Positions 47,316-57,550 of a DNA stretch of 64,000 nucleotides are shown one piece after another. Each line of letters opens with the position of its first letter. Position 1 is the stretch's first letter. Made by a program: the position numbers and the translations under genes. Source of the DNA: Pseudomaricurvus alcaniphilus. Its GTDB lineage: Bacteria; Pseudomonadota; Gammaproteobacteria; Pseudomonadales; Cellvibrionaceae. Below the pieces are notes generated by a model. That model was given only the letters and a program-made list of their open reading frames with translations. It made no database searches and was not told where the DNA came from. The stretch covers positions 1,076,680-1,140,679 of the forward strand of contig NZ_JAAOIX010000001.1 of NCBI RefSeq assembly GCF_011440395.1, given 5' to 3'.

Positions 47316-47348
47316 ACAAAAAAGCCGACCCCTTACGGGGTCGGCTTT
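47316..47348 (-). terminator. Strong terminator, minus strand (first of three)
   Basis: AAAGCCGACCCC is inverted across TTAC to GGGGTCGGCTTT; on the minus strand it is followed by TTTTTTGTG. No coding gene ends here, so it would end a non-coding transcript coming from about 47350-47610 or back up read-through. Confidence 0.82.
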
Positions 47349-47611
47349 CGGGTCCTTGCACACGCCTCCTGATCAAATCAGGCGACCGGAGAATCCATTC
47401 TCACCTAGTGTTCGGACGCTTCCCTTGACCGATCCTGGCCGCTTTCACGCTTCCCAGCGAACTTCCTTGTTGGGGATATATTGGCGCAAACCACGATGTG
47501 GTACTAGGCGTCATCGGCACCAGGGCGTGTAGGACATTGCTGACAGACTAAAGTGTGGACTGCCACCCTGGCGCCCTCGTCACCCCCCCAACACGCGTGC
47601 CTTTAAAAAAA
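47349..47611 (-). other. Candidate small-RNA region between two terminators
   Basis: This 263-nt GC-rich stretch between two minus-strand terminators has several local inverted repeats (CCTGAT/ATCAGG near 47367-47381; GAGAA/TTCTC near 47390-47402; ACCAC/GTGGT near 47491-47502) but no ORF with coding character. I do not recognise it as 6S, 4.5S, tmRNA or RNase P RNA. Confidence 0.35.
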
Positions 47612-47645
47612 CAAAAAAGGGCGATGCTATTAACATCGCCCTTTT
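47612..47645 (-). terminator. Strong terminator, minus strand (second of three)
   Basis: GGGCGATG (47619-47626) pairs with CATCGCCC (47634-47641) around a seven-base loop. The minus strand continues with TTTTTTGTTTTTTT; the plus strand has four T, so it may work weakly both ways. Confidence 0.85.
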
Positions 47646-47754
47646 CGGATCTTGTGAGCAATCATGCGTGAAGCAAGAAATAGATCCGGCTCGCATCCAA
47701 AAGCTCAACCCGACAGCTTGCTATAGACCCTTGCACTCACGTCCGGCGCACAAC

Positions 47755-47785
47755 AAAAAAAGCCCGACCGAAGTCGGGCTTTTTA
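47755..47785 (-). terminator. Terminator of the SdrD-repeat gene
   Basis: AAAAAGCCCGAC is inverted across CGAA to GTCGGGCTTTTT. It begins 38 bp past the stop codon of the 1256-residue gene; T-runs occur on both strands, so it can be bidirectional. Confidence 0.88.
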
Positions 47786-47822
47786 CTACTTTAGCTCAAG
47801 ATCAGAGCCATTGGCTGCAGGA

Positions 47823-50800
47823 TCATAATGGCGGCAGTGCGCCGCCATTTCGGCTATTGCCACTAATCACCTCAAAGTCTCCACTGACAAGCCCAGGACC
47901 GATCGGCTGTGAACAACTGGTGTGGATCTTGGTATTCAGCTCGCCATCCACATAGATGCTGATCTCAGTGCTCAAAGTACCCTTCTTGTCTGTGCCGGAG
48001 AAGCTAAACTCACCGCCCGCCAGGACAAAGTCGTTGAATACTATATCGCCACCTTTTTTCTGTTCAACAACGATCAATCCATCTGCACCAAGGTTTTTCA
48101 TCACCAGGTCGGTAACCTTGCCATCGCACTCCCCGGTTTCGGGCGGAGCTTCCTCAACAACGACAGTTACCTCATCGGTAGCGCTACATTCTCCTCCTGA
48201 GGATGGCAGAGTGCCTATGACAGTAGCCTGGTTAGTGGTAGTCGCTAAAACCGTACCGAGCTTGGTGAAACGCTGAGTTTCGCCACTGTCGAGACTAAAC
48301 GGACCAGCAACTGACCCGAGGACACTGTCTTCAATGGATACCGCTGACAATGGGTCGCCGTTATTGGTCACCTCGTAACCAAAGAGCACCTCGGTTCCGG
48401 CATCGCCGCCAACACCATTGAAGCTGACCAGTTCAAGACTACCGAACACATCGCCAACTTCGAGCGGCTTGGAGCAAGAAGTGTGGATGGTATTAGCTTC
48501 CGTACCACCACCATTACTAACCTCGATCCTGGAGTTTGAATCGAACTTGCTCGCCGATATGGTGAACAGCTCACCGGGAGCTACAACGGCAGGCGCCACA
48601 TCGTAGAGGTCATCCAGATCCTTATCACCGGCCACAATGGATACGGCTTCAAATCCATTGACATCACCCTCACACTTATCCTTGTCCTCCTGGTCGTTAT
48701 CACTAGCACCGCAACCCATGCCGGTGTAGCGGAAGGTCAGACTGGTCGGCTTACCAAGTACCTCACAACTTGCAAGTTGTGGCTGTAGCGTAACGACGCA
48801 GCTATTCTGGTCAGGAAAATCGGCACTTGGGCCCGCGCCACACTCAAGCACTCTGCCGCTTTTATCGATAAAGCCCTGCAGCTTCCACTTGTTAGTGAAA
48901 CCATCGCCGTTTTTCTTGCCGTCACCGGCAAGTTTTCCGCAGTCGTCCGGGCTGTTAAAGTCCGGGTCTGAGCACGAAACGTGGAATTTCGACTTACCAC
49001 TCTCTGTACCCACAAACTCCACGATTACATCATTATCAGCAAACGGCGCGAAGAAGGTCACGGCCTGATTGGTAGTGACCACCCCTCCCGGAGCATTATT
49101 GGACGGCGCCTTGGTGATAGTAATGTCTCCTCCCGTCCAGACAACCGTAAATTGCTTCAACTCGCCATCGCACTTCTCAAAGGCTGGAGGCGGCGGGGTC
49201 TCGACACGACAGGTCTTGTCGATCACCAGGTCACACTGCGGAGGCGGCGGCGGTATCAGGCCACAATCGCGACTCAAGTCGATACCACGGGAGCCGACAG
49301 TAATACAGGACGTAGCACCATCCGCAGCGCGACAGTCACTGTCAATACTATCGTCGGCACCTTGATCAAGCTTGGTAAAGCTCTTGCCATCGGGCTTGAC
49401 GAACTTCACGTAGTAGCTACCCGGCATCAGATCGAACACATTCGGTTCAGCACCAAACATATAATTGCCGTTGGTATTATCGGTATAGCGCCGTTGTCCA
49501 GTGTCAGAATCATCTCCACCATCCATGACACCGTCGGGGCCACAGTCGAAGAGCTGCACTTCAACATTCGGCACACCGGCTTCAGAGCCGTCCTGCAGCC
49601 CGTCGCCGTCGTCATCCATCCACACCCGATCACCAATTTTGGCAGGACAATAGATGCCAGCATCATTGGTGGGATCGAACTCATTCGAGCCGAGGTCAAT
49701 ATTGCCAGTTACGCCAGTAAGTGGATCGGCATCGCTATCTGAACCATCGTCACCCTCATTGTGTAAAGTAAATGCTGGAGCGCCCAGATCAAAACCATCA
49801 GTGGTACAGAAGTTAGCGGGAAGCGAACTGATTTCAAACTCGACGCAGTAGGTGCCCGGGACCAGATTCTCGAACTTGTAATCTCCAGCGGCTCCGGTCG
49901 TAGTGGACGCACCAGTTGCGACATCGTCATTGCTATTACAGACGCCATCTGTTCCCGGCAGCAACAGGTTCACTGTCATGCCCGGAACACCGGGCTCGCC
50001 ATTCTCCTGTATGCCGTTGAGGTTGGAATCTTCAAAGACGAAATCCCCAAGCCCCGCAGGGGGGATAACAACACAGGCGTCCACGTCCTGGTTGTACTCG
50101 TTTGGAGCCAGCGTCACACACTGGCTGACACCATTGGTGTTGGTATCACAGTCCTTGGCTTCATCACCCCCCTGATTTTGGGGGCTGAACTCCGTACCAT
50201 CGGGCTTGGTAAAAATAACTGCATACTCGCCAGGAGACAGAGGATTGAACATGTACATGCCATCGCCACCCGTAAACTGGCTGTCGATCTCAACGTTGCC
50301 GGGCACACCGCCCACACACTCAACCAGTTTAACCTCCTGGCCAGGAACACCCTCTTCTCCCGGATCCTGGATACCATCACGGTCAACATCATCCACCAGC
50401 ATGTCACCGATCTTCGCCGGGCAGTAAAAGCCTGCGTCGTTGCTCCGGTCTACCTCACCGGCGCTCAGGTCAATATTACCGGTCTGGCCAGTGGCGGGAT
50501 CGGCATCACTGTCCAGTACGTCACTGCCAACATTTTGCGGGCTGGATTGTGCGCCACCAATAAAGTCGGTGCAACCAAGCGCGGCGTCGGCGCTGGGCTT
50601 ATCGAATTCGACACAATAGGTGCCGGGATTAAGGTTGGAAAACAGATAGAAGCCACCGGCGTCGGTTGAGGTAGAGCCGACAAAATCTTCATCACCGGTA
50701 CCACAGTCACCATCAGTGCCGGGGGTCAGCAAGTTGACCACAACATCGCGAATACCCGGTTCGGTGCAACCGTCATCGCCATCACCAATTTTGGTTCCGG

Positions 50801-51593
50801 TTGGGTTGGAGCAATCCTGGACACCGTCGGCGTTCAGGTCGTTCCATACTCGATCACCGAGGGAGGCGAACGGAGGAACCTTGGTAGTAATACTATCAAT
50901 AGTCAAATCAAACGTGGAATTACCAGTAGCCTCCAATTGCAAAGCGCCAAGGCTGGTCAGATCAACCCCACCGCCTGCGCATGTTACATTGGCTTCAGCG
51001 CAGTTGGTAAAATCGGAAAATGGAAAGACGCTCGTTTCGGCGCCCGAGAGTACGGGAGTTCGCGAGTACTTGACACTTGTCCAGCGGTTCGCATCAGACC
51101 ACGCTGTAACCGTATAGACAATAGACAAATCAACAAACAAAGTCACCAATTCAAATTCGGTAACGTTGCCGCCCACCGTTATATCAAGACCACCCAAGCC
51201 TGTTGGATCAAGGGCGATACTGCCATCAGAGCCATCCCACTGTACTTTCGCAGCGGCTGTCGTCTGGGTATCGATTGAAACATCCAGTACGGTAGCGGCA
51301 ACTTCAATAGTCGCCTCCAAGGCCGGGTTACCCGATGCATTAGTTAGTAATTTAATTTCCAAATCACGCGCACCACCCAAAATCGTAGGATCAGTGCCGT
51401 CACCAACGCTACTTGAAACGCCAAAGGCATCCGGAGTTGAATCAACGAGTTTGGTCTGGTTCGTGGAGAACTGATCAATATCCCCCGGAGCAGCACTGCT
51501 GTTAATCGACGCGAGCCCGAGCACAAGCCCCAGAACCATGGGTATCACGACCAAGCCGCGCGCCCCCGTTTGTTTATACGTAATTGTTTTCAT
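47823..51593 (-). CDS. Large secreted SdrD B-like repeat protein
   Basis: The 1256-residue product has a signal peptide (about 1-35, VVIPMVLGLVLGLASINSSAA). Residues 36-240 form a beta-rich domain. Four SdrD B-like repeats start at about 245, 395, 515 and 653, each with an Asp-rich calcium-type motif (for example DLNADGVQD, DDDGDGLQD) and a CPAKIGD or SLGD junction. From about 808 come three diverged copies of a Cys-containing domain starting C(D/E)G and ending in HTSCS or HVSCS. A PPPPP hinge precedes them. There is no LPXTG, PEP-CTERM or outer-membrane barrel at the C-terminus. It is a probable surface or matrix protein; function unknown. It interrupts the usual rpsA-ihfB linkage. Confidence 0.88.
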   Translation of the reverse strand: MKTITYKQTGARGLVVIPMVLGLVLGLASINSSAAPGDIDQFSTNQTKLVDSTPDAFGVSSSVGDGTDPTILGGARDLEIKLLTNASGNPALEATIEVAATVLDVSIDTQTTAAAKVQWDGSDGSIALDPTGLGGLDITVGGNVTEFELVTLFVDLSIVYTVTAWSDANRWTSVKYSRTPVLSGAETSVFPFSDFTNCAEANVTCAGGGVDLTSLGALQLEATGNSTFDLTIDSITTKVPPFASLGDRVWNDLNADGVQDCSNPTGTKIGDGDDGCTEPGIRDVVVNLLTPGTDGDCGTGDEDFVGSTSTDAGGFYLFSNLNPGTYCVEFDKPSADAALGCTDFIGGAQSSPQNVGSDVLDSDADPATGQTGNIDLSAGEVDRSNDAGFYCPAKIGDMLVDDVDRDGIQDPGEEGVPGQEVKLVECVGGVPGNVEIDSQFTGGDGMYMFNPLSPGEYAVIFTKPDGTEFSPQNQGGDEAKDCDTNTNGVSQCVTLAPNEYNQDVDACVVIPPAGLGDFVFEDSNLNGIQENGEPGVPGMTVNLLLPGTDGVCNSNDDVATGASTTTGAAGDYKFENLVPGTYCVEFEISSLPANFCTTDGFDLGAPAFTLHNEGDDGSDSDADPLTGVTGNIDLGSNEFDPTNDAGIYCPAKIGDRVWMDDDGDGLQDGSEAGVPNVEVQLFDCGPDGVMDGGDDSDTGQRRYTDNTNGNYMFGAEPNVFDLMPGSYYVKFVKPDGKSFTKLDQGADDSIDSDCRAADGATSCITVGSRGIDLSRDCGLIPPPPPQCDLVIDKTCRVETPPPPAFEKCDGELKQFTVVWTGGDITITKAPSNNAPGGVVTTNQAVTFFAPFADNDVIVEFVGTESGKSKFHVSCSDPDFNSPDDCGKLAGDGKKNGDGFTNKWKLQGFIDKSGRVLECGAGPSADFPDQNSCVVTLQPQLASCEVLGKPTSLTFRYTGMGCGASDNDQEDKDKCEGDVNGFEAVSIVAGDKDLDDLYDVAPAVVAPGELFTISASKFDSNSRIEVSNGGGTEANTIHTSCSKPLEVGDVFGSLELVSFNGVGGDAGTEVLFGYEVTNNGDPLSAVSIEDSVLGSVAGPFSLDSGETQRFTKLGTVLATTTNQATVIGTLPSSGGECSATDEVTVVVEEAPPETGECDGKVTDLVMKNLGADGLIVVEQKKGGDIVFNDFVLAGGEFSFSGTDKKGTLSTEISIYVDGELNTKIHTSCSQPIGPGLVSGDFEVISGNSRNGGALPPL

Positions 51594-52246
51594 AGCGCTA
51601 AAATCCCTCAGCTGAACATATCGAGCCCATTGTTAACCGAGCGGCTGCACACCGAGCAGTGTCAACGGACCTTATGGTTATCATTGAGCGAGCATTACAA
51701 ATTCCGATATTGACCGAGCTGTCTTTGACGGAACTGCCAACAACGGTGCTTTTATACATTCGCCCAATATTCACTATGCGATACCCCTATTGACTAGGGG
51801 TCAAATAGGGGTTAAGAGTTAAAAATTTATGGTATTGCAGTTACAGGAAACCACTAGAGAATAAAGTTAGTTACAGTTTTAATTTTAATAGATTACTACC
51901 AGAAACTAATAAAAGCATATTTTGAGCCAAAACTATGCAGCCCCACACCAAAGGCGCTTAACCAACTGATACAAAAAAGCTTTTTACTGGCGCCCGGCAC
52001 GTCTGAGCAGGCAACTACAACGACGCACAGCGCCAACTGTAAAATTTTCTGACAAAATATTAGTGCGATTGGCGTGACCAAAGACCCTGTAGCAGGCGCA
52101 GTTAAAAGAGATAATCTGCCACAAGACATGAGCTGCCGATACGCGCACTAGATTACTGCCAATCGCAAGCAAAAGCCGAGGACACAAAAAAGGCGACCCG
52201 AAGGTCGCCTTTTTTGTTTGCCAGCTGCCCGCAGGCAGCAGCGGTC
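51594..52246. other. 653-bp intergenic region between SdrD-repeat gene and rpsA
   Basis: The stretch is AT-rich, especially 51720-51950, and should contain the promoter of the secreted-protein gene. Repeated CGAGC(A/G/T) words occur at 51631-51735. The rpsA terminator is at the high-coordinate end. I see no gene. Confidence 0.6.
52186..52215 (-). terminator. rpsA terminator
   Basis: AAAAAGGCGACC is inverted across CGAA to GGTCGCCTTTTTT, 32 bp after the rpsA stop codon. T-runs flank both sides; the minus strand direction fits rpsA. Confidence 0.9.
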
Positions 52247-53929
52247 TTACTTGTCCTGGCTCTGCATCTGCGCCTTGATCAGGTCGCCAATGGTGGCCGG
52301 GGCAGCCTGCTCGGCGGCCTTGTTGGAGTGCTCCTTGATAGCAGCGCGCTCCTCGGCAGCGTCTTTCGACTTGACCGACAGGTTGATGGCGCGGTTTTTA
52401 CGGTCGACATTCAAAATGACTGTTTCGACAGTATCACCAACACTCAGCACATTGCGTGCATCTTCAACCTTGTCACGGCTGAGCTCGGAAGCTTTCAGCA
52501 CTGCTTCAACGTCAGCCGCCAGGGTAACGATGGCTGCTTTCGCATCCACTTCCTTCACGGTACCGGTAACAATGGCACCCTTGTCGTTAACGGCAACGTA
52601 GTCAGAGAACGGATCGCTATCCAGCTGCTTGATACCCAGGGAGATACGCTCGCGCTCCGGGTCGATGGCCAGGATAACAGTTTCCAGCTCATCGCCTTTC
52701 TTGTACTTGCGTACCGCTTCTTCACCCGCTTCCTGCCAGGAGATATCGGACAGGTGCACCAGGCCATCGATACCGCCATCCAGGCCGATAAAGATACCGA
52801 AGTCAGTGATGGACTTGATCTTGCCGGAAATCTTGTCGCCTTTGGCGAACTGACGACCGAATGCATCCCAGGGATTTTCCTGGCACTGCTTGATACCCAG
52901 GGAGATACGACGACGCTCCTCGTCAATATCCAGCACCATAACTTCAACTTCATCACCAACATTGACCACCTTGGACGGGTGGATATTCTTGTTGGTCCAA
53001 TCCATTTCAGAAACGTGTACCAGACCTTCCACACCCTCTTCGATTTCAGCAAAGCAGCCGTAATCGGTCAGGTTGGTAACGCGGGCAGTGGTGCGCGCAC
53101 CCTCGGGGTAACGAGAGGTAATTTCGACCCATGGATCCTCGCCCAGCTGCTTCAGGCCAAGGGATACACGGTTGCGCTCACGGTCAAACTTCAGGACTTT
53201 AACGTCGATCTCATCGCCAACATTGACGATTTCGCTCGGGTGCTTGATGCGCTTCCAGGCCATATCGGTAATGTGCAACAGACCATCGACACCGCCCAGG
53301 TCAACAAAGGCACCGTAGTCAGTGAGGTTCTTGACGATACCCTTAACCGACATACCTTCTTGCAGGTTGGCCAGCAGCTCTTCCCGCTCGGCAGAATTGG
53401 CTTTCTCCATAACAGCGCGACGAGATACAACCACGTTGTTGCGCTTCTGGTCCAGCTTGATCACTTTGAATTCGAGATCCTTGCCTTCCAGGTGCGTAGT
53501 TTCGCGCACCGGACGCACATCAACCAGTGAACCTGGCAGGAACGCACGAATACCGGCGACATCCACGGTAAAGCCACCCTTGACCTTGCCATTGATAACG
53601 CCTTTAACAATTTCGTCAGCCTCGTGAGCAGCTTCCAAAACCTTCCAGGCTTCAGCGCGCTTGGCTTTTTCGCGAGACAGTCGCGTCTCACCGAATCCGT
53701 CTTCGACCGATTCCAGGGCAACCTGTACTTCGTCGCCAATGTTCAGGGTCATCTCACCGCTGTCGTTCAGGAACTGAACCGCGGGAATAACACCCTCAGA
53801 CTTCAGACCAGCGTGAACAGTCACCCAGTCTTTATCAACATCGATCACCACGCCGGTAACAATAGAACCGGGTACCATATCGACGGATTTCAAACTTTCT
53901 TCAAAGAGTTCTGCGAAGGATTCGCTCAT
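52247..53929 (-). CDS. rpsA: Ribosomal protein S1
   Basis: S1 unfolds mRNA on the 30S subunit. The 560-residue product begins [21 protein letters not shown] and has six S1 RNA-binding repeats, for example [20 protein letters not shown] and [21 protein letters not shown]. The ORF extends ten codons upstream, but ATG 53929 matches family starts. It is separated from cmk by lapAB and from ihfB by the SdrD-repeat gene, unlike the standard cmk-rpsA-ihfB order. Confidence 0.98.
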   Translation of the reverse strand: MSESFAELFEESLKSVDMVPGSIVTGVVIDVDKDWVTVHAGLKSEGVIPAVQFLNDSGEMTLNIGDEVQVALESVEDGFGETRLSREKAKRAEAWKVLEAAHEADEIVKGVINGKVKGGFTVDVAGIRAFLPGSLVDVRPVRETTHLEGKDLEFKVIKLDQKRNNVVVSRRAVMEKANSAEREELLANLQEGMSVKGIVKNLTDYGAFVDLGGVDGLLHITDMAWKRIKHPSEIVNVGDEIDVKVLKFDRERNRVSLGLKQLGEDPWVEITSRYPEGARTTARVTNLTDYGCFAEIEEGVEGLVHVSEMDWTNKNIHPSKVVNVGDEVEVMVLDIDEERRRISLGIKQCQENPWDAFGRQFAKGDKISGKIKSITDFGIFIGLDGGIDGLVHLSDISWQEAGEEAVRKYKKGDELETVILAIDPERERISLGIKQLDSDPFSDYVAVNDKGAIVTGTVKEVDAKAAIVTLAADVEAVLKASELSRDKVEDARNVLSVGDTVETVILNVDRKNRAINLSVKSKDAAEERAAIKEHSNKAAEQAAPATIGDLIKAQMQSQDK

Positions 53930-54239
53930 TAGGACAACCTTTATAAAGGTAAACAGCACAAGCCAGCCGGTTGGCGAACTCTCCCTGCAGGAGCTTCAGG
54001 CTCCTTTGCTGCAAGAGACTACGCATTGATATTTTCAGCTCGAAACTATCGAATCACACCAACTGCACTTGTCAACCATACTGCCAGTTGTATGGGGCCG
54101 GTTAAATTTGACGACAACCCCGCTCTTGCTGGCTAATGCGGATGTTATCGCCGTCTAGAACCCAAACACGGGTTTTAGAGGCGGCGGAGGATAACAGAGT
54201 TCGCAACTGACGGCAAGATCTGCCGGGATTGTCCGGGGG
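53930..54239. other. Intergenic region between rpsA and lapB
   Basis: It holds the rpsA promoter region and, next to the lapB stop, an imperfect hairpin at 54149-54186 (CCGTCTAGAACCC against GGGTTTTAGAGGCGG) without a T-run, possibly the lapAB transcript end. No gene is seen. Confidence 0.55.
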
Positions 54240-55412
54240 CTAACCATCAACCGGCTTGACCGCTCCCCAGGTTTTGCAACTCGGGCACAGCCAGTGCAGC
54301 TGCTGCCCGCCAAAGCCGCACTGCTGGCAGCGGTATTGGGGCAGCGCCTTGAGCAGCCGGTCGACCACCGCAGCGGCCGTTTGCAGGCCGGTATCGGGGC
54401 AGGACTGCCCCTCCAATTGATAGTGCAACAAGGTGCCCGCCGCCTGCAAACTCAGCCCCGGAGCCCGTTGCTGGCCGAGAAATTCAGCCGCCGCTTGCGC
54501 GCCCTGCTCCGTTCGCAGCAACTGCGCCCGGGCCAGGGCAATGGCCACCGACCCGCTTTCCGCCAGCCGTTCATCCAGGTAGGCCGCCAGCTCAGCGGTC
54601 GCCCCCATTTCAGCGTAGCACTCGGCGATGATCGGCAGGGCCTCGCCGACCAGCGCCGCATCCTGGTAAAACACCTGTTTGAGCGCCTTTAGCGCCTCCA
54701 CTGGCTGCCCCAGCCGCAACTCCAGGCGCCCCAGCAACAGGCTGGCCCGGGCCGACTGCTTATCGGCCCCCATCGCCGAGCGCAGCAGGCGGCGCGCCAC
54801 CAGGTAGTCGGAGCGCTGCAACGCCTCCTCGGCCAATTCACAGTAGTAGTGGGCCTGAACCCGGCGCCATTTGTCCTGCAGTCGGGAGAAGCGCCGGCCG
54901 GACAACTGATTGATGGCAGAGATGCCCTTTTGCCACTCTTTCTCATCGCGATAGATTTCAATCAGGTCCTGCAGGCACTGGGAGCGGAGCGCCGCTGACG
55001 AGGTGTTCATGAGTTCCAGCAATAGCAGTTCAGCGCGATCGAGCAGTCCGGCCCGGATAAAGTCCCGCGCCAGCTCCAGTTGCACCTGCAGGGATTGCTC
55101 CTCCCCCAGGCCCGGGCGCGCCAGCAGGTTTTGGTGAATCTTGATGGCCCGATCCACCTCGCCCCGCTTGCGCAGCATATTGCCCAGTGCCAGGTGAGTT
55201 TCCAGGGTGTCGCTGTTGACCTCCAGCGCATCGATAAAGGTGTCGATGGCGGCGTCCTGCCGCTCACTTAACAGATAATTGAGGCCCTGTATGTAGTGGG
55301 GCTCGAACGTGGGGCCGGATTTTGCGGAGTTTTGCCGGCGGCTGCGGAGCCCGAGAAAATAGCCGATTGCAATGGCCGCCAACAACAGCAGTAACAGCCC
55401 CCAATCGAACAT
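54240..55412 (-). CDS. lapB: Lipopolysaccharide assembly protein LapB
   Basis: This inner-membrane TPR protein couples LPS synthesis to export and directs FtsH proteolysis of LpxC. It is 390 residues: N-terminal TM helix (LLLLLLAAIAIGYFLGL, about 6-22), TPR repeats (about 40-340) and a C-terminal rubredoxin-like metal site with CQQCGF and CPSC. It starts 14 bp after lapA. Confidence 0.96.
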   Translation of the reverse strand: MFDWGLLLLLLAAIAIGYFLGLRSRRQNSAKSGPTFEPHYIQGLNYLLSERQDAAIDTFIDALEVNSDTLETHLALGNMLRKRGEVDRAIKIHQNLLARPGLGEEQSLQVQLELARDFIRAGLLDRAELLLLELMNTSSAALRSQCLQDLIEIYRDEKEWQKGISAINQLSGRRFSRLQDKWRRVQAHYYCELAEEALQRSDYLVARRLLRSAMGADKQSARASLLLGRLELRLGQPVEALKALKQVFYQDAALVGEALPIIAECYAEMGATAELAAYLDERLAESGSVAIALARAQLLRTEQGAQAAAEFLGQQRAPGLSLQAAGTLLHYQLEGQSCPDTGLQTAAAVVDRLLKALPQYRCQQCGFGGQQLHWLCPSCKTWGAVKPVDG

Positions 55413-55426
55413 TATCGACCCTTGCC

Positions 55427-55726
55427 TCAGCCTTTAACGGGCGCTTTCCGCAACCGTTCCAGTTCTTTGTCGCGACGATTCAGTTGCCGCTTCAGCGCCA
55501 GTACATCGCCCTTGAGTTTCAACCCCCCTAACAGGCTCAGCAAGTAACCCACTATCGCGCCCGCCAGCAGCACACCGCATACCAGCACCCCCAGCGACAC
55601 CGGCGGCATAGGGAAGCCCAGCAGCAGCACGTCAACCACCTGGGCGTTTTCGGTGCTGAACCAGACCCCCAGGATCAATCCGACCAAAAGTAGCACCAGT
55701 AACAATACTTTTTTAATCACAGCCAT
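55427..55726 (-). CDS. lapA: Lipopolysaccharide assembly protein LapA
   Basis: This 99-residue DUF1049 membrane protein has two TM helices (VLLLVLLLVGLILGVWF, about 7-23, and LGVLVCGVLLAGAIVGYLLSLL, about 46-67) and a basic coiled-coil tail. It pairs with lapB as usual but is preceded here by cmk. Confidence 0.94.
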   Translation of the reverse strand: MAVIKKVLLLVLLLVGLILGVWFSTENAQVVDVLLLGFPMPPVSLGVLVCGVLLAGAIVGYLLSLLGGLKLKGDVLALKRQLNRRDKELERLRKAPVKG

Positions 55727-55871
55727 TCTTCGCTCCCTTTGCTTAAGCTGCCCGCCTTGTGGTCGGCTATCTTAATGCCTATCGCTTGTCGCTCATTGCG
55801 TGTCGCTTGTTGCCGCCCGACAGCACCCGGCGTCACACCAGGCCCTGCACTACCGGCAGCCTACTGTAAAA

Positions 55872-56516
55872 TCAGACCAACGCCAAGACAACGTCCAGCA
55901 CCTGCTGCACACTCATACTGGTGGTATCGATCTCGATGGCATCATCGGCGGGCTTAAGCGGCGAGATCAATCGCTCGCGATCCTGCTTGTCGCGAATCTT
56001 GATGTCTTTCAGGATTTGCTCGGCGTCGACGGCCTGACCTGCAGCCTGCAGCTGCTTGATACGCCGCCGCGCCCGCTCCTCGGCGGTGGCACTGAGAAAT
56101 ATCTTCAGCGACGCCCCGGGAAATACAGTCGTGCCCATATCCCTGCCGTCGGCCACCAACCCCGGCGCCCTGGCAAAATTTCTCTGCAGCTGCAACAGGG
56201 CCTCGCGCACCTGTTCGCTGGCACCAACCCGGGAGGCGTTCATGCCGACGTCCTCCTGGCGGATGGCATCACTGACATCCTCACCGGCAAGCAAATATTT
56301 GATTTTATCACCGGGTTCAAATACCACATCCAGCTCCCTGGCCACCTTGGCCAGGGCTTTTTCGTCCGCAAAATCAACTTTCTGGCGCTCTGCCGCCAGC
56401 GCTGTCAAGCGATACAACGCACCGCTATCCAGCAGGTGAAAACCCAACTTGTCGGCCAACTTCTGTCCAACCGTTCCCTTGCCCACGCCGCTGGGGCCAT
56501 CAATAGTAATAATCAT
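55872..56516 (-). CDS. cmk: Cytidylate kinase
   Basis: The enzyme phosphorylates CMP and dCMP. The 214-residue product starts MIITIDGPSGVGKGTVGQKL (P-loop) and contains LVADGRDMGTTVFPGA and the lid region RARRRIKQLQ. It is normally directly upstream of rpsA; here lapA and lapB lie between. Confidence 0.98.
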   Translation of the reverse strand: MIITIDGPSGVGKGTVGQKLADKLGFHLLDSGALYRLTALAAERQKVDFADEKALAKVARELDVVFEPGDKIKYLLAGEDVSDAIRQEDVGMNASRVGASEQVREALLQLQRNFARAPGLVADGRDMGTTVFPGASLKIFLSATAEERARRRIKQLQAAGQAVDAEQILKDIKIRDKQDRERLISPLKPADDAIEIDTTSMSVQQVLDVVLALV

Positions 56517-56580
56517 AGTTTTCCTTCTGGAACGGGTTTCTGCCCAGTCCTGCAGACGTCTTGAAACCGGATTTCAATTC

Positions 56581-56625
56581 AGGCAGCCCCGATTCGCTCT
56601 TGCGCGAATCATGCCGGGGCCCTGC
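56581..56625. repeat. Imperfect palindrome between pyrF and cmk
   Basis: GCCCCGATTCGC and GCGAATC-ATGCC-GGGGC pair with a small bulge around a short loop in the 111-bp pyrF-cmk gap. It resembles a REP-type element; no T-run follows on the minus strand. Confidence 0.5.
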
Positions 56626-56627
56626 TT

Positions 56628-57335
56628 TTAACTTGCGGCCTTGATCGCCGCAGCCATATTGCGGCACACAGCCGCCGGGTCAGGCGCCTGGGTGATCGGT
56701 CGCCCGACCACCAGATAGTGACTGCCCGCCCGAATTGCATCGGCAGGGGTCACCACCCGGCGCTGGTCATCGGCGGCCGCATCCGCAGGTCGGATGCCGG
56801 GCGTCACCAAACAAAAGCCAGCCCCCAACTCCGCCCTGAGACTGGATGCCTCCCGGGCCGAGCACACCACCCCATCCATACCATTGCTCTGCGCCAGCCG
56901 CGCCAGCAACTGCACCTGTTCAGCGGCACTGTTGGCTACCCCAAGAGCGTGCAAATCGGCACTTTCAATGCTGGTCAACACGGTCACGGCGATCAGCAAT
57001 GGCTTGGCACCGCTGCGCTTGTCCAGCTCGTTTCTCGCCGCTGCCAGCATCCGCTCACCGCCACTGGCATGCACATTCACCATCCAAACCCCCAGCTCGG
57101 CAGCCGCTTTCACCGCCTTGGCGGTGGTATTGGGAATATCGTGAAACTTCAGGTCCAGGAATACCTCAAACCCCTTCTGCATCAGCGCTTCCACCACCTG
57201 CGGGCCGGCCGCAGTGAACAGCTCCTTGCCCACTTTCAAACGACACTGGGTCGGATCCAGCCGGTCAGCCATATTGAGGCAGTCTTGGCGACGATCAAAA
57301 TCCATCGCCACCAGAATTCGGGGGTTTTCAATCAT
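56628..57335 (-). CDS. pyrF: Orotidine 5'-phosphate decarboxylase
   Basis: This enzyme makes UMP from OMP. The 235-residue TIM barrel has the catalytic segment [10 protein letters not shown] (D61, K63, D66) and the phosphate-binding YLVVGRPIT near the C-terminus. It is upstream of cmk on the same strand. Confidence 0.97.
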   Translation of the reverse strand: MIENPRILVAMDFDRRQDCLNMADRLDPTQCRLKVGKELFTAAGPQVVEALMQKGFEVFLDLKFHDIPNTTAKAVKAAAELGVWMVNVHASGGERMLAAARNELDKRSGAKPLLIAVTVLTSIESADLHALGVANSAAEQVQLLARLAQSNGMDGVVCSAREASSLRAELGAGFCLVTPGIRPADAAADDQRRVVTPADAIRAGSHYLVVGRPITQAPDPAAVCRNMAAAIKAAS

Positions 57336-57550
57336 CAGGGCCCAGCCTTTCCTGTGGAGTATTTCAGGGGGAAGGGATTGTACCTGTTGTCACATCGTTA
57401 GTCATGACTTGACGCGTTTTAAGACTGCCCGCTGGCCGAGCAGGCAATTGGATCAGCCGGGTAGAATTACCCTATTTCCACACTTTTTACCGATTGTTTT
57501 GCGCCGCTTGCGGGTTATGTTATCCACTCCAACCAACAAGGAGCGTTATC

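Larger units (their letters stand above)
46982..47822. other. 840-bp non-coding region upstream of ihfB
   Basis: No protein gene is convincing here. From low to high coordinates it contains an 18-bp tandem repeat (47001-47127), three strong hairpin terminators (47316-47348, 47612-47645, 47755-47785) and, between the first two, about 260 nt of unique, possibly structured sequence. Confidence 0.75.

Noticed and set aside
47349-47611. Known housekeeping RNA (6S, 4.5S, tmRNA, RNase P)
   Set aside because: None of the conserved core sequences of these RNAs is visible on either strand.
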